Made by a program: the position numbers and the translations under genes. Shown here piece by piece: positions 45,451-54,952 of a stretch of 64,000 nt of DNA. The stretch is from NCBI RefSeq assembly GCF_017912555.1, contig NZ_JAERSD010000023.1, forward strand, positions 1 through 64,000, written 5' to 3'. Within the stretch, counting starts at the first letter, position 1; each line of letters opens with the position of its first letter. The DNA is from Bacillus sp. REN3. GTDB taxonomy: Bacteria; Bacillota; Bacilli; Bacillales; Cytobacillaceae. The notes under the pieces were generated by a model. That model made no database searches, was not told the DNA's origin, and saw nothing but the letters and a program-made list of their open reading frames with translations.

Positions 45451-46190
45451 CGGGAGATTCCAGGGTTTGATTAGGAGAATCCGGCAAAGAATTGGGAGAA
45501 TAACGAGTTCGTTTGGGAGATTACATGGGTCAAATGGGAGAATAATGGCTTCCATTGGGAGAATATCATCTCGGGATCGACTTCCATCGCGAGGATGTGG
45601 CCCCGGCCTGGGTGAATATCGGCTACACAAGGAGAAAATCCACTCTAATGAGGAAAATAGGCAGTATTTTTTCCAAAAAAAGGGGAAACGGGAGATTCCA
45701 GGGTTTGATTAGGAGAATCCGGCAAAGAATTGGGAGAATAACGAGTTGATTTGGGAGATTACGTGGGTTGATTGGGAGAATAATGGCTTCCATTGGGAGA
45801 ATATCATCTCGGGAGCGACTTCCATCGCAAGGATGTGGCCTCGGCCTGGGTGAATATCGGCTAAACAAGGAGAAAATCCACTCTAATGAGGAAAATAGGC
45901 AGTGTTTTTTCCAAAAAAAAGGGGAAACGGGGGATTCCAGGGTTTGATTAGGAGAATCCGGCAAAGAATTGGGAGAATAACGAGTTGATTTGGGAGATTA
46001 CATGGGTCAATTGGGAGAATATTGGCTTCCTTTGGGAGAATATCATCTAGGGATTGACTTCCATCGCGAGGATGTGGCCTTGACCTGGGTGAATATCGGC
46101 TAAACAAGGAGAAAATCCACTCTAATGAGGAAAATATCAGCATCCAAAAGGAGAAAATCCACTCTAATGAGGAAAATATCAGCATCCACC
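45451..46190 (+). repeat. 21-bp GGGAGAAT array with about 239-bp higher-order units
   Basis: Modules GGGAGATTCCAGGGTTTGATT, AGGAGAAT..., GGGAGAAT... start at 45452, 45473, 45494, 45515, 45536 and 45557, exactly 21 bp apart. They are followed by an about 70-bp non-modular segment (GGATCGACTTCCATCGCGAG through GGTGAATATCGGC) and a GGAGAAAATCCACTCTAATGA module. The whole unit recurs at 45689 and 45928 (offsets 238 and 239 bp), giving three copies. A final 42-bp duplication lies near 46109-46180. Confidence 0.9.
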
Positions 46191-46311
46191 GGGATAATCA
46201 CAAAGGAACCCCCCTCTTTCAAGCCGAAAGAGCCGATTTTCATTTCTTTTTCTTCACAAAACTGCGATCCGGCCTTACTTCTGATAAAATAGAACTCATC
46301 GGAAGCTTGTA

Positions 46312-46341
46312 TTGCTTTAACGTGAAAAACTTTGCTATGAT
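46312..46341 (+). promoter_or_regulatory. Likely SigA promoter of gatCAB
   Basis: TTGCTT (46312-46317), 18-bp spacer, TATGAT (46336-46341), 45 bp before gatC. Confidence 0.6.
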
Positions 46342-46385
46342 CAGTAGTAATATTGATTAGCGGATGGATATACGGAGGTGTTTTT

Positions 46386-46676
46386 ATGTCAAGGATTTCA
46401 GTCGATCAGGTAAAGCATGTCGCACACCTGGCGAGATTGGCGATCACAGAGGAAGAGGCGAGTAAGTTCACGAAGCAGCTGGACGACATTATTTCGTTCG
46501 CGGAGCAGCTGAATGAGCTGGATACAGAGAATGTGGAGCCGATGGCGCATGCGCTGGAGGTCAGGAATGTGATGCGTGAGGACCGCGCACAGCAGGGGCT
46601 GCCGCGTGAGGAAGTATTGAAGAATGCGCCAGACCATCAGGATGGGCAAATTAAAGTACCTGGAATCATGGAGTAG
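46386..46676 (+). CDS. gatC: Asp-tRNA(Asn)/Glu-tRNA(Gln) amidotransferase subunit C
   Basis: 96 aa. Small belt-like subunit that stabilises GatA-GatB. Typical features: [40 protein letters not shown], and the C-terminal IKVPGIME. Start ATG 46386 has GGAGG 8 nt upstream; the open frame before it contains the promoter region. First gene of gatCAB. Confidence 0.96.
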   Translation: MSRISVDQVKHVAHLARLAITEEEASKFTKQLDDIISFAEQLNELDTENVEPMAHALEVRNVMREDRAQQGLPREEVLKNAPDHQDGQIKVPGIME

Positions 46677-46688
46677 GGAGGATCGGCG

Positions 46689-48137
46689 ATGAGTTTATTT
46701 GAACATAAGATTTCGGAGCTGCATGAGTTTTTACATAAAAAAGAAATCAGCGTTACCGACCTCGTTGACGAGTCGTACAAGCGGATCGGCGAGGTGGAAG
46801 GTAAGGTGCAGGCTTTCCTGACTTTTGATGAAGAGAACGCCCGCGCAGCGGCAAAGGCTTTGGATGAAAAAGCGGCACCGGCCGGTACATTATATGGAAT
46901 GCCGATCGGCATCAAGGATAATATTGTCACAAAAGGATTGCGCACCACCTGCGCGAGCAAAATTCTCGAAAACTTTGATCCTATTTACGACGCGACGGTT
47001 ATGGAAAAACTGAATCAGGCTGAAACGGTGACGATTGGCAAGCTGAATATGGACGAGTTCGCGATGGGGTCTTCAAACGAGAATTCAAGCGTCCAAAAAA
47101 CATTCAATCCGTGGAACCTTGAGAGAGTTCCCGGCGGGTCTTCAGGCGGCTCCGCTGCTGCGGTCGCGGCTGGAGAAGTCCTGTTCTCGCTTGGCTCGGA
47201 TACAGGCGGATCGATCCGCCAGCCGGCTTCCTTCTGCGGAGTGGTCGGCATGAAGCCTACATATGGCTTGGTTTCTCGCTTCGGCCTCGTAGCGTTTGCG
47301 TCGTCGCTTGACCAGATTGGCCCGATCACACGCAGCGTTGAAGACAATGCTTTCTTGCTGAAAGCAATAGCCGGGCATGATGAGATGGACTCAACTTCCG
47401 CCAAAGTGGTTATTCCTGACTATGTGAAGTCTTTGACTGGAGATATAAAAGGCTTAAAAATCGCTGTGCCAAAAGAGTACCTGGGCGAAGGTGTCAGCGA
47501 AGAAGTGCGTAATTCCGTGCTTGGAGGCTTGAAGGTCCTGGAGAAGGAAGGAGCGACCTGGGAAGAAGTTTCCCTGCCGCATTCCAAATACGCGCTTGCC
47601 GCTTATTATTTGCTGGCTTCCTCGGAGGCATCGGCGAACCTTGCCCGCTTTGACGGCGTCCGCTACGGATACAGGACTCCAGATGCCGAGAACCTGATCG
47701 AAATGTACAAGAAGACACGTGCGGAAGGCTTCGGCGAGGAAGTGAAGCGGCGAATCATGCTTGGAACATTTGCGCTGAGCTCTGGCTATTATGATGCCTA
47801 CTATAAAAAAGCACAGAAGGTCCGCACGCTGATCAAGCAAGACTTTGAAAAAGTGTTCGAGCAATACGATGTGATCGTAGGGCCTACGACACCGACACCG
47901 GCGTTCAAAATTGGCGAGAATATCGCTGACCCTCTGACCATGTATGTGAATGATATTTTAACGATTCCTGTGAACCTTGCTGGGGTTCCTGCGATTTCCG
48001 TTCCATGTGGGTTCGATGGAGGGCTTCCGCTTGGCCTGCAGATTATCGGCCGCCATTTTGACGAACAGACGATTTACAAGGTTGCCCATGCTTTCGAACA
48101 GGCAACAGATTACCATAAACAAAAACCGCAGCTGTAA
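46689..48137 (+). CDS. gatA: Asp-tRNA(Asn)/Glu-tRNA(Gln) amidotransferase subunit A
   Basis: 482-aa amidase-signature enzyme that releases ammonia from glutamine for transamidation. The Ser-cisSer-Lys triad is readable: Lys in [10 protein letters not shown] (near 78), the Gly/Ser-rich stretch [16 protein letters not shown] (near 149-164) and the nucleophile region [18 protein letters not shown]. Supplies Gln-tRNA(Gln) in an organism without glutaminyl-tRNA synthetase, as usual in bacilli. Start ATG 46689, AGGGAGGATCGGCG upstream. Confidence 0.97.
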   Translation: MSLFEHKISELHEFLHKKEISVTDLVDESYKRIGEVEGKVQAFLTFDEENARAAAKALDEKAAPAGTLYGMPIGIKDNIVTKGLRTTCASKILENFDPIYDATVMEKLNQAETVTIGKLNMDEFAMGSSNENSSVQKTFNPWNLERVPGGSSGGSAAAVAAGEVLFSLGSDTGGSIRQPASFCGVVGMKPTYGLVSRFGLVAFASSLDQIGPITRSVEDNAFLLKAIAGHDEMDSTSAKVVIPDYVKSLTGDIKGLKIAVPKEYLGEGVSEEVRNSVLGGLKVLEKEGATWEEVSLPHSKYALAAYYLLASSEASANLARFDGVRYGYRTPDAENLIEMYKKTRAEGFGEEVKRRIMLGTFALSSGYYDAYYKKAQKVRTLIKQDFEKVFEQYDVIVGPTTPTPAFKIGENIADPLTMYVNDILTIPVNLAGVPAISVPCGFDGGLPLGLQIIGRHFDEQTIYKVAHAFEQATDYHKQKPQL

Positions 48138-48149
48138 GGGGTGAAAGCA

Positions 48150-49577
48150 ATGAAGTTTGAAACGGTTATCGGCCTTGAGGTCCATGTGGAGCTTAAAACA
48201 GAATCGAAGATCTTCTCGGCGAGCCCGAACCATTTCGGCGCCGAACCGAATACAAATACAAGTGTCATTGATCTGGGCTATCCAGGCGTACTGCCTGTCG
48301 TCAACAAAAAAGCAGTCGACTATGCGATGAAGGCAGCAATGGCGCTGAACTGCGAAATCGCGAGACATACGAAGTTCGACCGGAAGAATTACTTTTATCC
48401 GGACAACCCGAAGGCCTACCAGATTTCCCAGTTTGATAAGCCAATCGGGGAAAATGGCTGGATCGAAATTGAAGTGAACGGCTATAAAAAGAAAATCGGC
48501 ATCACACGGATCCATATGGAAGAGGATGCTGGCAAGCTGACACACGGAAACGGCTATTCGCTTGTCGATTATAACCGCCAGGGAACACCGCTCGTCGAGA
48601 TTGTATCCGAACCGGATATCAGCACGCCGGACGAGGCTTATGCCTATTTGGAAAAATTGAAGTCGATCATCCAGTATACAGGCGTATCCGACTGTAAAAT
48701 GGAAGAAGGCTCTCTGCGCTGTGACGCTAACATTTCCATCAGGCCGGTTGGCCAAAAAGAGTTCGGGACGAAAACTGAACTGAAAAACCTGAACTCATTC
48801 AATTTCGTCCGCAAGGGTCTTGAATACGAAGAAAAACGTCAGGAGCAGGAAATCCTCGCTGGCCGCGAAATCCAGCAGGAGACACGCCGTTACGATGAAA
48901 ATACAAATACGACGATCCTGATGCGCGTCAAGGAAGGATCGGATGATTATCGATATTTCCCTGAACCGGATCTGCCTGACATTTATATTGACGAAGAGTG
49001 GATGGCGAGGGTCCGTGCGGAAATCCCGGAACTGCCTGATCAGCGCAAAAAACGCTATGTTGACGAACTGGGGCTTCCCGCTTATGATGCGGAAGTTTTG
49101 ACTGTTTCCAAGGAGATGGCGGATTTCTTCGAAGCGGCAGTTGAAGTCGGAGCAGACGCAAAGCAGGCTTCCAACTGGCTGATGGGTGAATTCTCCGCTT
49201 ACTTAAAGGCAGAATCGAAGGAACTGCAAGAAACGGCATTGACGCCTAAGGCATTAGCAGGAATGATTGCCTTGATTGAAAACGGGACTATCTCTTCAAA
49301 AATCGCTAAGCAGGTACTCAAGGAGCTCATCGAGAAGGGCGGAGACCCGGAAAAAATCGTGAAGGAAAAAGGGCTTGTCCAGATTTCCGATGAAGGTGAG
49401 CTGTTAAAGATCATTTCCGAGATCATTGATGCCAACCCGCAGTCGGTTGAAGATTTCAAAGGGGGAAAGGACAAAGCAAAAGGCTTCCTTGTCGGTCAGA
49501 TCATGAAAGCGACGAAAGGCCAGGCCAATCCTCAGCTCGTAAACAAACTGCTTGTGGAAGAACTAAATAAAAGATAA
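48150..49577 (+). CDS. gatB: Asp-tRNA(Asn)/Glu-tRNA(Gln) amidotransferase subunit B
   Basis: 475 aa. Kinase/transamidase subunit that phosphorylates the tRNA-bound Glu or Asp. N-terminal [20 protein letters not shown], the Mg/ATP region [20 protein letters not shown] and EDAGKLTHG, and a C-terminal tail domain (YqeY-like, [20 protein letters not shown]). Start ATG 48150 has AAGGGG upstream; a GTG three codons earlier is possible. Ends with a strong terminator. Confidence 0.97.
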   Translation: MKFETVIGLEVHVELKTESKIFSASPNHFGAEPNTNTSVIDLGYPGVLPVVNKKAVDYAMKAAMALNCEIARHTKFDRKNYFYPDNPKAYQISQFDKPIGENGWIEIEVNGYKKKIGITRIHMEEDAGKLTHGNGYSLVDYNRQGTPLVEIVSEPDISTPDEAYAYLEKLKSIIQYTGVSDCKMEEGSLRCDANISIRPVGQKEFGTKTELKNLNSFNFVRKGLEYEEKRQEQEILAGREIQQETRRYDENTNTTILMRVKEGSDDYRYFPEPDLPDIYIDEEWMARVRAEIPELPDQRKKRYVDELGLPAYDAEVLTVSKEMADFFEAAVEVGADAKQASNWLMGEFSAYLKAESKELQETALTPKALAGMIALIENGTISSKIAKQVLKELIEKGGDPEKIVKEKGLVQISDEGELLKIISEIIDANPQSVEDFKGGKDKAKGFLVGQIMKATKGQANPQLVNKLLVEELNKR

Positions 49578-49580
49578 ACA

Positions 49581-49611
49581 AAAAAGCTGGCGAATTTTCG
49601 CCAGCTTTTTC
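49581..49611 (+). terminator. Terminator of gatCAB
   Basis: Perfect 13-bp stem AAAAAGCTGGCGA/TCGCCAGCTTTTT with loop ATTT. Confidence 0.93.
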
Positions 49612-49680
49612 GTCGAATGAAGAAAATATTTCCCGGGAAAGGAAAGAAACGACAAATTCCTCCAATACCATTTCTATTTA

Positions 49681-49721
49681 TGTACACTTTTGTACATTTC
49701 CATGATTGTTTTGTTAACAAA
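49681..49721. promoter_or_regulatory. Two palindromes upstream of the DcuC-type gene
   Basis: TGTACA-CTTT-TGTACA (49681-49696) and the perfect 12-bp palindrome TTTGTTAACAAA (49710-49721) lie about 105-145 bp before the transporter start. A TATAAT-like box (TTATAATCAGG, near 49777-49783) follows. They may be operators; the binding protein is unknown. Confidence 0.35.
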
Positions 49722-49825
49722 GTCATTTCCCAATAAAGATTCATAAAATAGCTACAGTTTTCCTTTTTATCCCTCTTTATAATCAGGAATGTAGAGGATA
49801 TACAACAATAGAAAGGGCGATTGCG

Positions 49826-51073
49826 ATGCTAATTTTTATCGGTACGGCTATTATCCTGGGGGCTATCTACTTCCTTGTCAAACGGAAAGAAGCAAGAATG
49901 GTGCTGTTCGCTGCGGGCTTATTGATGGCGCTGATTGCCGGCAAGCCAATGGCCGCTTTTACCGCTTTTACAGAAAGGATGTCTACGGCGGGGTTGATTG
50001 AAGCAATCCTGTCTGTAATGGGTTTTGCGTTTGTCATGAAGTATACAAAATGTGATCAGCAGCTTGTGAAATTGGTTGCAGGAGGTCTAAAGAGATTCCA
50101 TTTATTCCTTATCCCTGGAGCGACTCTCGCAACCTTCGCCATAAATATTGCATTGCCTAGTGCAGCAGGAGCGGCAGCGGCAGTTGGGGCGATCCTGATT
50201 CCGGTATTGATGGGAGCGGGCGTCTCACCGGCAATTGCTGCAGCAGCGGTTATGGCAGGGACATTCGGGAGCAACCTGAATGTCGGGACGGCCCATAACC
50301 CCTTCATTGCTGAAATCGCAAAGATGTCTGCTATGGATGTAGTTAAAGTACATGCATTCGCCCACGTCCTTTCGGTTCTCATCATCGCAATCTCACTTGC
50401 TGTGATGGCAAAGGTTTTGAAAGAAGATAAAGGCTCTAAATATATTTCTGATGTAGAGGAGCAAGAAACAAAGCTGAATATCCTGTATGCCATCATGCCG
50501 GTCATTCCCCTGATTATCCTGGTCCTTGGTTCAACCGTGATTCCAAGCATCCAAATGAGTGTTCCAGCAGCCATGCTGATTGGTGTGATCCTGACCCTAA
50601 TCGTAACCCGTTCAAATCCAACGAAAGTAACCCAATCCTTCTTTGATGGAATGGGAAAGGCGTATGGAGACATCATGGGCATTATCATCGCCGCTGCAGT
50701 GTTTGTAGGAGGCATGACAGCGATTGGCCTTGTCGATGCCTTTATTGAAGCCATGACCAATTCTCCAAGCATCGCCAAGTTCGCAGCGACATTTGGTCCA
50801 TTTGTGCTCGCGGTCATATCAGGGTCTGGTGATGCCGCAACTTTTGCGTTCAATGAAGCGGTCACCCCATTCGCAGAGAAGTTTGGAATCAGCCAAGTTA
50901 ATATGGGAAGTATCGCATTACTTAGCGGCGCACTTGGACGGACAATGTCACCAATTGCGGGTGCCGCCATTGTTTGCGCCGGAATCGCCAAAGTCAGCCC
51001 GATGGAATTGACAAAGCGCAATGCACCAGGCATCATCATCGCAACCATTGTCTCAATGATCATTCTTTTGTGA
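49826..51073 (+). CDS. DcuC-type C4-dicarboxylate (or related carboxylate) transporter
   Basis: 415 aa with about twelve membrane segments and the internal symmetry of the DcuC/ion-transporter superfamily. Landmarks: ILSVMGFAFVMKYTKCDQQL, the substrate-site-like INIALPSAAGAAAAVGAILI, GTFGSNLNVGTAHNPFIAEI, and, in the second half, VISGSGDAATFAFNEAVTPF with LLSGALGRTMSPIAGAAIVC. Exchanges or imports a carboxylate such as succinate or fumarate; direction and substrate are not predictable. AGAAAGGGCGATTGCG precedes ATG 49826. No sensor-kinase pair is adjacent. Confidence 0.82.
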   Translation: MLIFIGTAIILGAIYFLVKRKEARMVLFAAGLLMALIAGKPMAAFTAFTERMSTAGLIEAILSVMGFAFVMKYTKCDQQLVKLVAGGLKRFHLFLIPGATLATFAINIALPSAAGAAAAVGAILIPVLMGAGVSPAIAAAAVMAGTFGSNLNVGTAHNPFIAEIAKMSAMDVVKVHAFAHVLSVLIIAISLAVMAKVLKEDKGSKYISDVEEQETKLNILYAIMPVIPLIILVLGSTVIPSIQMSVPAAMLIGVILTLIVTRSNPTKVTQSFFDGMGKAYGDIMGIIIAAAVFVGGMTAIGLVDAFIEAMTNSPSIAKFAATFGPFVLAVISGSGDAATFAFNEAVTPFAEKFGISQVNMGSIALLSGALGRTMSPIAGAAIVCAGIAKVSPMELTKRNAPGIIIATIVSMIILL

Positions 51074-51179
51074 TTTTAGACCTTTAACAGAGAGACAATG
51101 GTTCGTTCAAATAAAAAAACATTCCTTAAGTGAAAAGCTTGTTCGCTGCTGGAGCACGATCTTATCGAAGGGTTCTGGC

Positions 51180-51410
51180 GAGATCAGCCTGCTTTAGGTT
51201 GAATGTAAAAGTCGAAGTGTCCAGAGATCAGCCTGCTTTAAGTTGAATGTAAAAGTCGAAGTGTCCGGAGATCAGTCGGCTATGGGTTGAATGTAAAAGT
51301 CAGGGATCCGAAGATCAGCCGGCTATGGGTTGAATGTAAAAGTCGAAGTGTCCAGAGATCAGCTGGCTTTAAGTTGAATGTAAAAGTCAAGTGTCCGGAG
51401 ATCAGTTGAA
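51180..51410. repeat. 44-bp tandem repeat, about six copies
   Basis: Units begin GAGATCAGCCTGCTTTAGG or variants at 51180, 51224, 51268, 51311, 51355 and 51398 (spacing 43 or 44). Each contains the invariant GTTGAATGTAAAAGTC followed by GAAGTGTCC(A/G). The last unit is truncated. It fills most of the 419-bp interval between the DcuC-type gene and the peptidase gene. Confidence 0.85.
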
Positions 51411-51444
51411 TGTAAAAACAATTGGAAAGCAGTCAAATTTCATG

Positions 51445-51471
51445 ATGGGCGGGGAAAGAATCGCCGCCCAT
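51445..51471 (+). terminator. Terminator-like hairpin between the 44-bp array and the peptidase gene
   Basis: Perfect 8-bp stem ATGGGCGG/CCGCCCAT, weak TTTA tail. As at 41611, it sits at the downstream edge of an array and would isolate the next gene from transcription through the repeats. Confidence 0.4.
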
Positions 51472-51492
51472 TTAGCATAACAGGAGGCGGCC

Positions 51493-52614
51493 ATGATTAA
51501 CCAGGACAGATTAATAGAAGAGTTTTTAGAGTTGGTTCAGGTGGATTCGGAAACGAAAAATGAAGCGGAAATTGCCAAGGTGCTGAAGGGAAAATTCTCA
51601 GCGCTGGGGCTTAAAGTTGTTGAGGATGATTCGATGGAACGGACCGGGCATGGAGCAGGGAACCTGATTTGCACCATTGAGGCTGCCAGGCCAGGGGTCC
51701 ATCCCATTCTCTTTTCCTCGCATATGGATACCGTGGTGCCAGGCAAAGGAATCAAGCCACTCATCAAAGATGGCTTCATTCAATCTGATGGAACGACGAT
51801 TCTTGGCTCTGATGACAAAGCTGGGATTGCGGCTATGCTTGAGACTATCAAAGTGTTGAAAGAAGCGGGGCTGCCTCACGGCCAAATCCAGTTTGTAATC
51901 AGCGTTGGGGAAGAATCGGGGCTTGTAGGCGCGAAGGCAATGGATACCACTCTGCTCGATGCCCAATATGGATTTGTCATAGACAGCCATGATAAAGTTG
52001 GGAATATCGTTGTGGCTGCCCCTTCGAGAGCGAAAATCAAGGCGGTGTTATACGGGAAGACAGCGCATGCAGGTGTTGAGCCTGAAAAAGGGATCAATGC
52101 GATCCAAATCGCTGCCGCAGCCATCAACAAAATGCAGCTTGGCAGAATTGATGAAGACACCACTGCGAATTTGGGGAAAATAGAAGGCGGACGCCAACTG
52201 AATGTTGTCTGTGATGAAGTTACAGTCCTTGCAGAAGCCCGTTCATTAGTGAACGACAAGCTGGATCAACAGCTGAAAACGATGAAAGCAGCTTTTGAGG
52301 AGGCAGCCGAGGAGATGGGCGGGAAAGCCAGGGTGGAAGTGGAAATCCTCTACCCAGGATTCAAGCTCTGCGAAGAAGATGAAGTCGTGCGGATCGCCCA
52401 TAGGGCTGCCGCCAGGATTGAAAGGCCCTGTGCCCTGCTTCATAGCGGCGGCGGCAGTGACGCCAACATCATATCTGGCTGCGGAATCCCGACTGTAAAC
52501 CTTGCTGTCGGCTATGAGGATATCCACACAACCAGTGAACGGATCCCAATTGAAGAGCTTGTGAAAATCACAGAAATGCTTCTTGGGATCATTGATGAAA
52601 CAGTTCAACAGTAG
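51493..52614 (+). CDS. M20 family metallopeptidase, PepT-like (YqjE type)
   Basis: 373 aa. M20 zinc peptidase with the metal ligands in place: His-x-Asp in LFSSHMDTVVPGKGI, Asp in TTILGSDDKAGIAAMLE, Glu-Glu in FVISVGEESGLVGAKAM, Asp in YGFVIDSHDKVG and a C-terminal His in GYEDIHTTSERIP. The dimerisation domain occurs between (AHAGVEPEKGINAIQIAAAA). Closest in outline to B. subtilis YqjE, a tripeptidase T-like protein of uncertain substrate. AGGAGGCGGCC precedes ATG 51493. Single gene with its own terminator. Confidence 0.87.
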   Translation: MINQDRLIEEFLELVQVDSETKNEAEIAKVLKGKFSALGLKVVEDDSMERTGHGAGNLICTIEAARPGVHPILFSSHMDTVVPGKGIKPLIKDGFIQSDGTTILGSDDKAGIAAMLETIKVLKEAGLPHGQIQFVISVGEESGLVGAKAMDTTLLDAQYGFVIDSHDKVGNIVVAAPSRAKIKAVLYGKTAHAGVEPEKGINAIQIAAAAINKMQLGRIDEDTTANLGKIEGGRQLNVVCDEVTVLAEARSLVNDKLDQQLKTMKAAFEEAAEEMGGKARVEVEILYPGFKLCEEDEVVRIAHRAAARIERPCALLHSGGGSDANIISGCGIPTVNLAVGYEDIHTTSERIPIEELVKITEMLLGIIDETVQQ

Positions 52615-52622
52615 ACTCAGAT

Positions 52623-52650
52623 AAAAAGGGCCCAGTCAGGGTCCTTTTTT
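52623..52650 (+). terminator. Terminator after the M20 peptidase gene
   Basis: 11-bp stem AAAAAGGGCCC/GGGTCCTTTTT with one G-T pair and loop AGTCA. Confidence 0.88.
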
Positions 52651-53224
52651 AAATCGTCATTCACTTTCAGGATGATCCTTGATCGTCGAACCCAACTGCC
52701 TGCTGCAGGATTTCAATAGTGAAAATCAAGGCTGTTACCGTAAACTTTGTTGCTTTTTATTCCCACTCCGGGCTGCTCGCTGAGTTGAGCCGGGAATCTC
52801 CGATTTTCCCCTGAACCCGCTCGACACTGTAAATTGATCCACCCACGAAGAAAGTGCGCCAGCATTACTTTGAAGTCTCGCACCTTCCGTTCCAATCAAT
52901 TTTTTTTGTTTCTCTTAAAATCGATCATGAAAACAGCCAAAAGGCAGTTAAAGGGAACCTTAGCCGGCTTTTCTGAAACATTAATGAGTCCGTCTGGAAG
53001 AGAAGATGTCATACTTTTCTGATTCTCCATGTGGAACAATCAGAGGAAAGATAGTTTATTCCGAGTCCTTTGGCAAGAAGACAAGGAAATCGGGCAAATC
53101 TTCCATCGCCAGCTTTCATCATAGTTGCTGCATGACTTGAATTCCTTACCTGAAAATAAATAGAATGGAATGTTTGCCCCGTAACATTTTTATTCCTAAT
53201 CCATGGCTCAATCCCGCCTAACAC
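52651..53224. other. Gene-free interval without visible repeats
   Basis: 574 bp between the convergent ends of the peptidase and putP units. No frame has a ribosome-binding site or a recognisable product, and unlike most other long gaps here there is no tandem repeat. It may be a decayed gene or array. Confidence 0.5.
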
Positions 53225-53255
53225 GAAAAAAGTGCCCCTGTTGACGGGGCACTTC
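53225..53255 (-). terminator. Terminator of putP
   Basis: On the minus strand: stem AAGTGCCCC/GGGGCACTT with loop GTCAACA or so, followed by TTTT. It begins just after the putP stop. Confidence 0.9.
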
Positions 53256-53260
53256 CACTC

Positions 53261-54736
53261 TTAGGATTCCAGGTTCTTGATGCTTAGGTCGAATTCTTTT
53301 TCAATTTCGGCATTCGGCTTGTAGGTGATCATGCTGACTACGACAGAAATGATGAAGTTGATGATGAAGCCAGGGACGATTTCATACATCGTATCTCCAA
53401 GTCCGACATTTTTCCAGATGATGACGGTTGCGGCACCGGCAATCATCCCAAGGATCGCGCCCCAGTTCGTCATTTTCCTCCAATACAAGCTGAGGATGAT
53501 GACTGGTCCAAAAGCGGCACCGAAGCCTGCCCATGCATAAGCGACGAGGCCGAGGATCGTATCGTTCTGCACCCAGGCAAGGGAAGCGGCGATAATCGCA
53601 ACAAGCAGTACAGCCATCCGGCCGATGAAGACATATTGTTTATCTGTGCCGTCTTTTTTCAAAATCACTTTGTACAAATCTTCTGTAAGAGCGCTGGAAG
53701 TCACGATCAGCTGTGATGAAATGGTGCTCATGATCGCTGCAAGGACAGCTGCAAGCATCAGTCCGGCGAACAGCGGATGGAAGAAGATCTGCCCAAGTTC
53801 GATGAAGACAGCTTCAGGGTTGTCCAGCTTAAATTGTGGGTTCTTAGTGAAGAAGGCAAGACCGATAAGGGCTGTAAAGATCGTTCCAATCAGGGAGAAG
53901 ATCATCCAGCTCATCCCGATTCTCCTAGCACTCTTGGTTTCTTTCACGCTTGTGATCGCCATAAAGCGTACGATGATGTGCGGCTGGCCAAAGTAGCCAA
54001 GTCCCCATGCAGCGGTAGAAATGATACCAAGTACAGTAGTCCCTTTGAAAAGATCCAGCAAAGCAGGGTCGATTGCCCTAATTGTATCGAATGTCTCTGC
54101 AGGTCCGCCTGTTTTCGAGAAGCCAAGGATCGGAACAAGCAGCAGGGCAATGAGCATCATCAAGCCCTGGATGAAATCGGTGTAGCTTACCGCCAGGAAT
54201 CCGCCGAATAATGTATAGGCAACAACAACGGCAGATACAAGCAGTAATCCAGTGTGGTAGTCAAGGTCAAAGGAGCTCTGGAAGAAAACGGCCCCTGCGA
54301 CCATTCCTGAAGAAACATAGAAGGTGAAGAAAACCAAAATAACAATGCCAGCGACTATTCTTAGAAGTTTTGTGTTGTCCTTGAATCGGTTTTCCAGGAA
54401 GCTTGGAATCGTAATCGAATCGTTGGACACATGCGAATAGGAACGGAGGCGCGGCGCAATGAAAAGCCAGTTGAGATAAGCGCCGATCGTCAAGCCAATC
54501 GCGATCCACGCATTTGCTAAACCGCTTACATAAATTCCCCCAGGCAGGCCCATGAGCAGCCAGCCGCTCATGTCCGCGGCACCAGCGCTAAGTGCGGTTA
54601 CAGCAGGTCCCAGAGATCGGCCGCCAAGCATGTAATCCGTGAGGTTGCTTGTCTTTTTGTAGGAATACCAGCCGATATACAGCATGGCAGCCATGTAAAC
54701 CCCGATCGAAATTAGCTGATAAGCATCATTCGACAT
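53261..54736 (-). CDS. putP: Sodium/proline symporter
   Basis: 491 aa with about thirteen membrane segments, length of PutP/OpuE. Motifs: YMLGGRSLGPAVTALSAGAA, SDMSGW-type stretch AGAADMSGWLLMGLPGGIYV containing the Na+/proline residues, GYFGQPHIIVRFMAITSVKE, and AAVLAAIMSTISSQLIVTSS (second Na+ site Ser-Thr). Imports L-proline with sodium for catabolism or osmoprotection. AAGGGGGAAAGATT precedes ATG 54736. Its own promoter with twin palindromes lies upstream. Works logically with the P5C dehydrogenase at 39511. Confidence 0.92.
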   Translation of the reverse strand: MSNDAYQLISIGVYMAAMLYIGWYSYKKTSNLTDYMLGGRSLGPAVTALSAGAADMSGWLLMGLPGGIYVSGLANAWIAIGLTIGAYLNWLFIAPRLRSYSHVSNDSITIPSFLENRFKDNTKLLRIVAGIVILVFFTFYVSSGMVAGAVFFQSSFDLDYHTGLLLVSAVVVAYTLFGGFLAVSYTDFIQGLMMLIALLLVPILGFSKTGGPAETFDTIRAIDPALLDLFKGTTVLGIISTAAWGLGYFGQPHIIVRFMAITSVKETKSARRIGMSWMIFSLIGTIFTALIGLAFFTKNPQFKLDNPEAVFIELGQIFFHPLFAGLMLAAVLAAIMSTISSQLIVTSSALTEDLYKVILKKDGTDKQYVFIGRMAVLLVAIIAASLAWVQNDTILGLVAYAWAGFGAAFGPVIILSLYWRKMTNWGAILGMIAGAATVIIWKNVGLGDTMYEIVPGFIINFIISVVVSMITYKPNAEIEKEFDLSIKNLES

Positions 54737-54772
54737 AATCTTTCCCCCTTTGTTATACCGGAAAAATTTTTT

Positions 54773-54850
54773 AGAAATATTTCTGTCTCCTTTTTATGAA
54801 ATATTTCTAATTCATATAATATTCTATCATTTTATATAGAGAACATTCAA
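54773..54850 (-). promoter_or_regulatory. putP promoter with two GAAATATTTC palindromes
   Basis: Minus-strand promoter TTGAAT (54845-54850), 18-bp spacer, TAGAAT (54821-54826). Downstream of the expected start are AGAAATATTTCT (54773-54784, perfect 12-bp palindrome) and GAAATATTTC (54798-54807). Their centres are 24 bp apart, in the leader before the ribosome-binding site. They look like a pair of operator sites. Confidence 0.6.
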
Positions 54851-54952
54851 TCACTTTTTTTCATTAAAAAGATTATGGAATTAATAGTAAATTACTTTTT
54901 CAATATACTTATATAAATTAAGAAAACCACGACACAAAATGCCATGGCTGTT

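Noticed and set aside
50056-51063. 335-codon minus-strand frame
   Set aside because: Exact antisense of the DcuC-type transporter, whose plus-strand frame has family motifs and a ribosome-binding site.
52834-53022. 62-codon plus-strand frame in the gene-free gap
   Set aside because: No ribosome-binding site, no recognisable product and low-complexity composition.
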